Source: Fimbriimonadia bacterium
GTDB lineage: Bacteria > Armatimonadota > Fimbriimonadia > Fimbriimonadales > Fimbriimonadaceae
DNA length: 6,903 nt
Assembly: GCA_029824495.1 (NCBI GenBank)
Contig: JALGXY010000433.1
Coordinates: 1 to 6,903, forward strand
Direction of reading: 5' to 3'
In this document: in pieces, positions 1-5,570 of the stretch
Numbering within the stretch: position 1 is the first letter of the stretch
Layout of the letters: the number at the start of each line of letters is the position of its first letter
Notes under the pieces: generated by a model
What the model was told of the DNA's origin: nothing
Databases searched by the model: none
The model's input: the letters and a program-made list of their open reading frames with translations, nothing else
Translations under genes and position numbers: made by a program

Positions 1-542
1 CGACTGGCGGCCTTGACCCGATCGCCCACATCGAGATCCGTGACCTGATCCTTCAGTTCCGAGACGAGGGCAAAACAGTCTTCATCTCTTCTCACGAGCT
101 GAGCGACGTCGAGCGAATCTGTGACCGTGTGGCCATCATCAACAAAGGTGAAGTCGTCAAACAGGGCAGTCTTGATGATCTGCTGACGGGCGGCCGAATT
201 GAATTGACCGCCGATGATGTGAGCGAAGAAGTTGCCGGAAAGATCGAGAGAGGCGACGATATGATCGTTTCGCACAAGAACGGCAGGCTTCTGGTTGAAA
301 TGTCAGATTCAGAAAGCCCCAACGATATGATCAAACTGATCAACTCGAGCGGCGGCAGTGTCACGAGCCTGATCCCCCGCAAGATCCGCCTCGAAGACCT
401 GTTCCTCGAGTCGGTCAGCCAGGACAACAAGGCCAAAGGCCGCAAGATGGGCCGCATGACCGACAGAGCCGGCTCCTCACAGGAGACCGAAGAGGTGAAC
501 GCAGTTACAGATGCTCCCAGCGATGAGGAGGTGCAGTCATGA
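1..542 (+). CDS. ABC transporter ATP-binding protein, C-terminal part (5' end outside window)
   Basis: This is the 3' portion of an ABC ATPase, the cytoplasmic motor of an ABC-2 type transporter. The first complete codon is at base 3 and 179 residues are visible. The fragment opens with TGGLDP, the D-loop that follows Walker B. Next comes the H-loop SSHELSDVE (switch His at residue 31, codon 93-95) and the usual end of the nucleotide-binding domain, AIINKGEVVKQGSLDDL. Walker A, the Q-loop and the signature motif must lie upstream. After residue ~60 it has the extension common in exporters of the NosF/CcmA-like type (DUF4162-like), with a conserved-looking RLEDLFLES near residue 135. A polar, Ser/Glu-rich tail of about 40 residues follows. 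The stop overlaps the permease start by 4 bp (ATGA), so the two are probably made together. Substrate unknown. Confidence 0.93.
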   Translation, partial: TGGLDPIAHIEIRDLILQFRDEGKTVFISSHELSDVERICDRVAIINKGEVVKQGSLDDLLTGGRIELTADDVSEEVAGKIERGDDMIVSHKNGRLLVEMSDSESPNDMIKLINSSGGSVTSLIPRKIRLEDLFLESVSQDNKAKGRKMGRMTDRAGSSQETEEVNAVTDAPSDEEVQS

Positions 543-1333
543 AGGCAATCTACGCAATTGCTTCCACCACAGTAGGTGAAGCGATCCGAAGAAAAGTTCT
601 GCTGGTCATTCTTTTGATCGGTGTGCTGATCGTAGCCATCGCTCCTGGACTCAGCGTTCTGTCTGCTCGACAGGAGCTGACAGTTCTTAAGAGCCTGACG
701 CTCGGCATCATTCAGATGACAAGCGCCACGATCGCCATCGTTTTGACGGTCTATCTGATCCCCAACGAGATTGAACGGAGAACGATCTACACGATCCTCT
801 CTAAACCTGTACAGCGCTGGCAGTTCCTTGTTGGCAAGTACATGGGCGCCGTTGCAGCCTTGGGGCTGATGATGGGCTTGATGACCGTGACCCTGCTGGT
901 GGTCTTCTTTATCATGCAGCGGGATCAGGCGACCATGACGACGATGCTGGAGCTGGCTAAGGTGCCGATGATGTACTTCATCCAGATGTCACTCTTGGCA
1001 GCTGTAGCGGTCTTCTTTTCAACGTTTGTATCGCCAATCGTGAACTTCTTTATGGCTGGCGGCACATTTGTGGTCGGCATGATGTTCAGCTCGGTCCTCG
1101 AGACGATCAAGACCAACTCCGAACTGCCGCAGGCACTGAAGGCGTTGGCGACATTGATCCACTCGATCATCCCGAACTTCCAGATGTTCAACGTCCAGAA
1201 CCCGGTGATCAACAGCACGTCTCAGATCAAAGGTGAGACGCTGCAGTATGTAAACCTCGGCCTGTACGCTGTCTTCTATATTGCGGTGCTGCTGATCGGC
1301 GGCATCCTGATTTTTGATCGAAAAGAGGTCTGA
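539..1333 (+). CDS. ABC-2 family transporter permease
   Basis: This 264-residue integral membrane protein is the likely partner of the preceding ATPase. About six hydrophobic segments are visible, near residues 20-41, 51-75, 104-126, 142-164, 167-185 and 235-258. The cytoplasmic loop after the second segment carries PNEIERRTIYTILSKPVQRW followed by FLVGKYMG (about 75-103). This block is typical of ABC-2/NosY-like permeases ('E.E..T...LLSKPV.R..F..GKY'). The protein ends with the charged IFDRKEV, a common end for this family. The ATG at 539 is supported by AGGAGG at 526-531, seven bases upstream, and by the 4-bp overlap with the ATPase. The transported molecule cannot be read from sequence; this family includes drug, polysaccharide, copper-assembly and peptide exporters. 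Confidence 0.9.
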   Translation: MKAIYAIASTTVGEAIRRKVLLVILLIGVLIVAIAPGLSVLSARQELTVLKSLTLGIIQMTSATIAIVLTVYLIPNEIERRTIYTILSKPVQRWQFLVGKYMGAVAALGLMMGLMTVTLLVVFFIMQRDQATMTTMLELAKVPMMYFIQMSLLAAVAVFFSTFVSPIVNFFMAGGTFVVGMMFSSVLETIKTNSELPQALKALATLIHSIIPNFQMFNVQNPVINSTSQIKGETLQYVNLGLYAVFYIAVLLIGGILIFDRKEV

Positions 1334-1335
1334 TC

Positions 1336-2784
1336 GTGAAGAAGCGACGAACGCTGCAGCTTGGACTCCTATTGGCCCTGTTATTCGTTCAGGGCTTCTG
1401 GGTGCGGGCTGCTGTCTTCCCAACCTGGACCAAAGAGTACAGCGAGAAGAAAACGACTGAGAATATCGACAACCTGACCAAGATCGATCCGGCTCAAATG
1501 CTGGCTGCTCTTGCTGGTTTTCGAGAGATGATCGCCGGAATTCTGTGGGTTCGCGCCGATGCTTTCTTCGATGAGGGCAACTACGACGCGATCCTGCCGA
1601 TCATCCGCTTGGTGACGATTCTCGATCCTAAACAGATCGATGTCTACGCCACCGGCATGTGGCACATCGGCTACAACTTTACCGACGAAGAGTCTCGCTC
1701 AGACCGCCGCTACATTCCGTCAGCGTTGGCCCTGGGCGCCGAGGGTGCTCGTGCAAACGACTACACCTACGAGCTCTTCTTCGAGACTGGATGGATCTGG
1801 TACCACAAGATCGACGACGACTACGAAAAGGCCGTCGACTGGTTCGAGCAGGCAAACGACAAGATCGACATTCAGCCAGCTCGAAGAAACCTTCTTGGCA
1901 TGGCTTATCAGAGAGCCGGCAAGATCGACCGGGCTCGGGAGTACTACTATGAACTTCTGCAGGAAGCCCAAGAGGTCTTTGACAACGACTCACGATTCCA
2001 CAACCTTCAGAACCGAGACACGCTGGAGCAGAACCACGACAACCTTCTGGTGAGAATGGCGATGCGCGGCCACTGGGCTCGAGAGGGCGGGTTTATCGAT
2101 GAGTTCCAGTACGACACAGAGCCTCCGTTCGACGTTGGATTCAGCGCGAAAGTGACTGTCGAGGAGCCGAAGGTCATCACGGTCGAAGGCACCTGGAATG
2201 TTCGGCCTGTCGGCACCCGAGTTCGCTTCATCCTTCGAGACAAGAACATGGAGTTCGCCAAGCCTGCAGGTATGGAGTGGGACAGCGATGAGCGAGTTGA
2301 ACTCGACCCGCCCAAGGATGTCACGTTCCTTCAGGAGCTGCTGTTTGTCAAGAATCGCCGGTTTACCAAGCGGATCGATATGAGCCGTGACCCCACGATG
2401 TACCCGTTCGTGCAGGACGACTACGTGATTGAGTTCTACTACAATCCACGCAGCTCTCCGCCGCACATGCAGGACAAGTTCGGTTTTAACGGGCACGGCC
2501 TTACAGACAAGAACTATCTGAACACAGATGTTCGTGAAGGCCAGAGAGTCATCTTTGCCCAGCTCGAAATCTCACGCGATCAGATTCTTCGAAGAGGAAC
2601 GTGGGAGATCGGTCGGGACACTCCGAGCATGCAGACCAAGGGCTACGTTGAGCGAACAGCCAGCGAGAACAAGATCGGCCTGATCAAGCTGCCTGGTCAG
2701 CTCGGTGAGGGCGTCAAACCTGAAGAGCCGACACTGCTCCAGAGCGAAACACATGGCGCTGGTCCAGGACCTGTCTCTGACTAA
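1336..2784 (+). CDS. Membrane-anchored TPR protein of unknown function
   Basis: This 482-residue protein has a GTG start 2 bp after the permease stop. AGAGGT at 1324-1329 lies six bases upstream as a ribosome binding site. The N-terminus is basic (MKKRR) and then hydrophobic (about 7-26), so it is either a cleaved signal peptide or a single membrane anchor; the rest should be extracytoplasmic. Residues ~60-114 form a striking block with GFREMIAGILWVRAD, an ILPIIRLVTILDP helix and GMWHIGYN. Helical repeats of TPR type are visible at about 72-105, 145-178 (FETGWIWYH, YEKAVDWFEQA) and 183-216 (NLLGMAYQRAGKIDRAREYY). The C-terminal ~230 residues look beta-rich, with alternating hydrophobic stretches and RRGTWEIGRD near 440, and match no family I recognise. 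Its place directly behind an ABC exporter suggests an accessory, scaffold or substrate-handling role, but this is inference. Confidence 0.82.
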   Translation: MKKRRTLQLGLLLALLFVQGFWVRAAVFPTWTKEYSEKKTTENIDNLTKIDPAQMLAALAGFREMIAGILWVRADAFFDEGNYDAILPIIRLVTILDPKQIDVYATGMWHIGYNFTDEESRSDRRYIPSALALGAEGARANDYTYELFFETGWIWYHKIDDDYEKAVDWFEQANDKIDIQPARRNLLGMAYQRAGKIDRAREYYYELLQEAQEVFDNDSRFHNLQNRDTLEQNHDNLLVRMAMRGHWAREGGFIDEFQYDTEPPFDVGFSAKVTVEEPKVITVEGTWNVRPVGTRVRFILRDKNMEFAKPAGMEWDSDERVELDPPKDVTFLQELLFVKNRRFTKRIDMSRDPTMYPFVQDDYVIEFYYNPRSSPPHMQDKFGFNGHGLTDKNYLNTDVREGQRVIFAQLEISRDQILRRGTWEIGRDTPSMQTKGYVERTASENKIGLIKLPGQLGEGVKPEEPTLLQSETHGAGPGPVSD

Positions 2785-2792
2785 CTGAATAA

Positions 2793-2923
2793 GGTGCCGG
2801 CCACCTGGCGGGATGCTTCTGGCATCTCGCCGGGACTGCGCGGCAGTCGGCTTGTGAACTCCGTCAGGGCTTGATCGCAGCAGCGGTAAGCAGGTCTCCT
2901 GTGCGACGCATCATCCCGGCACC
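2793..2923 (+). ncRNA. ffs: Signal recognition particle RNA (4.5S-like, small bacterial type)
   Basis: This is the RNA scaffold of the signal recognition particle, which binds Ffh and targets nascent membrane proteins. The 5' end GGTGCCGG (2793-2800) pairs perfectly with CCGGCACC (2916-2923). The signature blocks are in order: GTGAAC (2854-2859), GTCAGG (2863-2868), AGCAGC (2879-2884), then GGTAAG (2885-2890). The two symmetric-loop strands are ten bases apart, exactly as in canonical domain IV. Lying directly upstream of dnaX-ebfC-recR is a known conserved position for this gene. At ~131 nt it is slightly longer than the E. coli 4.5S RNA (114 nt) because of an extra hairpin in the 5' arm (2804-2834). 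The apical ten bases do not give the usual GGAA/GNRA tetraloop. Exact ends are inferred from pairing. No good promoter is visible; the RNA begins only 8 bp after the upstream stop codon. Confidence 0.88.
2804..2834 (+). other. Strong hairpin within the 5' arm of the SRP RNA
   Basis: CCTGGCGGGATGC (2804-2816) pairs over 13 positions with GCATCTCGCCGGG (2822-2834), closing a five-base loop TTCTG. Two pairs are G-U. A second perfect six-pair stem, GACTGC/GCAGTC around GCG (2834-2848), follows and shares base 2834, though part of it can instead pair with 2899-2905. Unbranched 4.5S RNAs lack such hairpins. SRP RNAs with an Alu domain carry two hairpins (helices 3 and 4) in the equivalent region. 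The pairing is seen directly; whether it forms in the mature RNA is not known. Confidence 0.6.
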
Positions 2924-2928
2924 TTTTT
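2916..2928 (+). terminator. Possible transcription end of SRP RNA: closing helix 3' strand followed by T5
   Basis: The 3' strand of the SRP terminal helix (2916-2923) runs straight into TTTTT (2924-2928). The GC-rich closing helix plus U tract could act as an intrinsic terminator. However, the pairing partner is over 100 bases upstream, so this is not a classic short hairpin, and the T tract is short. Read-through into dnaX is possible. Confidence 0.4.
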
Positions 2929-2933
2929 CCATC

Positions 2934-2939
2934 TATACT
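2934..2939 (+). promoter_or_regulatory. Candidate -10 element (TATACT) for the dnaX operon
   Basis: TATACT matches the sigma-70 -10 consensus at five of six positions. It lies six bases after the SRP RNA T tract and 14 bases before the dnaX start codon. No convincing -35 hexamer is present 16-18 bp upstream, where the sequence belongs to the SRP RNA 3' end. If used, transcription would start near 2946-2947 and leave a leader of only about 7-8 bases. Confidence 0.35.
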
Positions 2940-2953
2940 GACAACCAGATCTC

Positions 2954-4642
2954 GTGGGTCATATCGCGCTCTATCGCAAATACAGAAGCCAGTCATTCGG
3001 CGACCTGGTCGGCCAAGACCATGTTGTCAAGACACTGAAAGGCGCCGTAGCCTCTGGCAGATTTGCCCACGCCTATCTCTTTACTGGCCCTCGGGGCACA
3101 GGCAAGACCTCCAGCGCACGCCTGATGGCCAAGGCGCTCAACTGCCCCAACTGCGATTCTGGCGAACCCTGCGGCGAATGTGAGGTCTGTGTCGACATCG
3201 CTGAAGGCCGAGCGATGGACGTCATTGAGATCGATGCTGCGAGCCAGTCCGGCGTCGATGATGTCCGAGATCATATCGTTCAGGCGAGCGAGTACCGGCC
3301 CACCGAATACAAGTACAAGGTCTTCGTGATTGACGAGGTCCACGACCTCTCTTCGAAGGCTTTTGACGCTCTGCTCAAAACGATCGAGGAGCCGCCCGGG
3401 CACATCGTCTTCATCCTCGCCACCACCGAGTATTCAAAAGTTCCGCCGACGATCCGCTCTCGCTGCCAGAGATTCGAATTTCACCGAGGAGCCCTGGCGG
3501 ATCTCGTCAAGCGCCTGGACTATGTTTCGCAGGCAGAAAACGTCGAAAGCGAGCCGCAGGCACTTGCGGCGATCGCCAAGATGGCGGATGGCGGCTACCG
3601 CGATGCTTTGACACTGTTCGAGCAGGCGATGATGACGGCAGAGGGCAAGATCACCCTCGACCACGTCTATGCACAGCTTGGGCTGATCGCGGACAATGAA
3701 GCCGACGCCATGTTGACCGCGATGGCTGAAGGTGATGTCAAGAAGATCATCGAGGTCGTTGATGAGATCTATCGCCAAGGCCGCGATCCTCGCTCGATTC
3801 TCGAAGCTCTCCTGCACCGGCTTTCTGATCTGACCCGCAGCATCTATGGCCTCGACGGCACAGCTCAGGCTGATCACGCTGTTGCAGCGCAGACTCATGA
3901 TGTAGCGGCACAGTTGGGCGCCGACAAGATCCTGCATATCCGATCGGGCGTTTCAGAGGCTCATCGGCAGATCCGCGACATCAGTCTGCCCCGAATCTGG
4001 CTGGAAGCCGAACTGGTGAGAATCAGCCAATCGCTTTCCGCTCCAGCACCGGTCGCGGCTCAGGCTCCCGTCCGTTCTCCTGCTCCTGCTCCTGCTCCGC
4101 GTGAGGCTGCCAAGCAGAAGCCAGATGCGGCAAAGCCAGCCCCTTCTCCTGCTGCGCCAGCCGAACCGAGTGAACCGGCCGTTGCAGCGCCTGTTGAACC
4201 CAAAGCGGAGCCATCGCCGGCGGCGGTTCCCGAACCTGCGGCCGCGGGTGGCAGTCCGGAAGAAGAGATCTGGCAGCAGATCGTCGCAAAACTTTCAGAC
4301 TCGTCTAAGCTGGCCCGCAATCGCCTTCCCAAATCGAAGGTTATCAAGGCTGAGGCTGGCGCAGTCACGATTGGTTTTGCACGCAGCTTCGATGCGGATT
4401 GGGTGAACGGAAACGAAAAGGTGCGTTCCGCAATTCAGAAAATGTGGTCTGAGTCTGTCGGGAAACAGACGGCCATGCAGTTTGTCGGCTCGTCCGAAGG
4501 TCAGGCTTCCAACGGTGGAGCGAACCAGGCTCAGGCGACAAAGGTAGAATCAGCCTATGAAGGCAGCCGCCTCGGAGAGGTGGGTGCTGAAGTCTTTGGC
4601 AGTTCTGTCAAGACATCGAATACAGGTCAAAGCGAATCATGA
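2954..4642 (+). CDS. dnaX: DNA polymerase III subunit gamma/tau (clamp loader)
   Basis: This 562-residue AAA+ ATPase loads the sliding clamp and organises the replisome. Visible landmarks: N-terminal ALYRKYRSQSFGDLVGQDHV; Walker A GPRGTGKT (45-52); zinc-binding cysteines C64, C73, C76, C79; Walker B VFVIDEVH (123-130); sensor 1 ILATTE followed by the SRC motif (169-171); and sensor 2 GGYRDAL with R216. Residues ~363-431 form a Pro/Ala-rich linker. A folded C-terminal tau-type domain follows (EEEIWQQIVAKL to about 520), then a polar tail. The GTG start at 2954 is chosen because it puts the family's N-terminal block at residue 4. No Shine-Dalgarno sequence is evident in front of it. I see no A-rich slippery heptamer with a downstream hairpin, so frameshifted gamma is not supported. 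The end overlaps ebfC by 4 bp (ATGA). Confidence 0.97.
   Translation: MGHIALYRKYRSQSFGDLVGQDHVVKTLKGAVASGRFAHAYLFTGPRGTGKTSSARLMAKALNCPNCDSGEPCGECEVCVDIAEGRAMDVIEIDAASQSGVDDVRDHIVQASEYRPTEYKYKVFVIDEVHDLSSKAFDALLKTIEEPPGHIVFILATTEYSKVPPTIRSRCQRFEFHRGALADLVKRLDYVSQAENVESEPQALAAIAKMADGGYRDALTLFEQAMMTAEGKITLDHVYAQLGLIADNEADAMLTAMAEGDVKKIIEVVDEIYRQGRDPRSILEALLHRLSDLTRSIYGLDGTAQADHAVAAQTHDVAAQLGADKILHIRSGVSEAHRQIRDISLPRIWLEAELVRISQSLSAPAPVAAQAPVRSPAPAPAPREAAKQKPDAAKPAPSPAAPAEPSEPAVAAPVEPKAEPSPAAVPEPAAAGGSPEEEIWQQIVAKLSDSSKLARNRLPKSKVIKAEAGAVTIGFARSFDADWVNGNEKVRSAIQKMWSESVGKQTAMQFVGSSEGQASNGGANQAQATKVESAYEGSRLGEVGAEVFGSSVKTSNTGQSES
4078..4098 (+). repeat. Short tandem repeat, TCCTGC unit, 3.5 copies, in the dnaX linker
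   Basis: Three exact TCCTGC units (4078-4095) plus a further TCC encode a Pro-Ala-Pro-Ala run in the disordered linker of DnaX. The unit is 6 bp, so copy changes keep the reading frame and would only lengthen or shorten the linker. Confidence 0.75.
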
Positions 4643-4977
4643 AGCTTCCCAAGAATTTCGGCGGTAAGGGTTTTGCATCAGCCCTTCAAGAAGCCCAGTC
4701 GGCAATGTCCCGGGCAAAGGATATTGAAGGCGAACTCGAGCAGGAGCGCCTCGGCATCGACAAGGGTCCGGTCAAAGCGATCTTCAGCGGCACAGGCGAG
4801 CTGATGGCCTTGAAAATTGACCCGGAAATCCTCGATCCTGAAGATACAGAGACTCTGGAAGATTTGATCATGAGCGCTGTTCGGGATGGCTTCTCACAGG
4901 CCACTCAACTTCGACAGGCCAAGCTAGAAGCGATTCTTCCCAACGTCCCTGGTGCTGACAAGCTGCTTGGCGGCTAA
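4639..4977 (+). CDS. ebfC: YbaB/EbfC family nucleoid-associated protein
   Basis: This is a small (112 aa) DNA-binding protein that forms tweezer-like dimers and coats the nucleoid; it is nearly always encoded between dnaX and recR. Seen here: an N-terminal helix with regular Ala/Gln/Glu spacing (about 13-40), the strand region VKAIFSGTGELMALKIDPEIL (about 46-66, shown in part), then DPEDTETLEDLIMSAVRDGF, the family's most typical block, and a short Pro/Gly tail. The N-terminus MKLPKNFGGKGF replaces the more common Met/Gly/Gln-rich start. The ATG overlaps the dnaX stop (ATGA); a recognisable ribosome site is weak, so translational coupling is likely. Identity rests on the TLEDLI block plus position. 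Confidence 0.93.
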   Translation: MKLPKNFGGKGFASALQEAQSAMSRAKDIEGELEQERLGIDKGPVKAIFSGTGELMALKIDPEILDPEDTETLEDLIMSAVRDGFSQATQLRQAKLEAILPNVPGADKLLGG

Positions 4978-5570
4978 TGCTGTTTGCCAGACCACTGGCA
5001 GAGCTGATCGCCCAGCTTGAAAAACTTCCTGGCGTTGGGCCGAAGTCTGCACAACGACTCGCATTTCACATCATCCGTCTGCCGACGGATGATGTTCGGC
5101 GTCTGGCCGACACGCTTGTCGAAGCGAGAGATGCTCTGAGGCTCTGCTCGCAGTGCCAAAACATCAGCGCCCAAGAGGTTTGCCCGATCTGTGATGACAC
5201 CCGGCGAACCGTTGCTCAGATCTGTGTCGTCGGCGATCCTCAGGACATCGCGGCGATGGAGCGAATCAACGAATTCAAAGGCCGCTATCACGTTCTGCAC
5301 GGGCTGCTGAACCCGATGGAGGGAATCAGCCCCGAAGACCTGAAGGTCAGGGAGCTGCTTGACCGGTTGACCGATGAGGTTGAAGAGGTGATACTTGCAA
5401 CCAACCCGACAATCGAAGGCGACGCAACGGCACTTTATATTGCCAAGCTTATCAAACCGCTTGATATCCGTGTCACCAGGCTGGCTCATGGCATGCCGGT
5501 CGGTGGCGAACTCGATTATGCTGACTCGGCAACACTGCTGAGCGCGCTGGAATACCGAAGAGAACTCTGA
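4977..5570 (+). CDS. recR: Recombination protein RecR
   Basis: RecR (197 aa, the usual size) works with RecO, and in many bacteria RecF, to load RecA at single-strand gaps. Domains in order: helix-hairpin-helix LPGVGPKSAQRLAFH (17-31); zinc finger C57-x2-C60 with C69-x2-C72; Toprim domain starting QICVVGDPQD (81-90) and continuing through GRYHVLHG and ATNPTIEGDATALYIAKL; and the Walker B-like C-terminal TRLAHGMPVGGELDYAD. At residue 86 the position that is Glu in E. coli RecR is Gly; B. subtilis RecR has Gln there, so RecR tolerates this change. The ATG shares one base with the ebfC stop (TAATG), and the stop shares one with purD (TGATG), which points to coupled translation. Confidence 0.97.
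   Translation: MLFARPLAELIAQLEKLPGVGPKSAQRLAFHIIRLPTDDVRRLADTLVEARDALRLCSQCQNISAQEVCPICDDTRRTVAQICVVGDPQDIAAMERINEFKGRYHVLHGLLNPMEGISPEDLKVRELLDRLTDEVEEVILATNPTIEGDATALYIAKLIKPLDIRVTRLAHGMPVGGELDYADSATLLSALEYRREL

Noticed and set aside
1990..2496. Minus-strand open frame (168 codons) opposite the TPR gene
   Set aside because: It is antisense to a well-supported coding frame with good start, ribosome site and operon position, and has no family features of its own.
2785..2953. A tRNA or riboswitch in the intergenic gap
   Set aside because: No cloverleaf, T-loop (GTTC) or CCA pattern fits, and the SRP RNA blocks with paired ends explain almost the whole gap.
4080..4330. Possible dnaX programmed frameshift site producing gamma
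   Set aside because: No A-rich slippery heptamer such as the E. coli A AAA AAG is visible in the linker region, and no adjacent stem was found.
5221..5250. RecR Toprim Glu replaced by Gly as a sign of loss of function
   Set aside because: B. subtilis RecR also lacks Glu at this position (Gln), and the rest of the protein is intact, so this looks like normal family variation.
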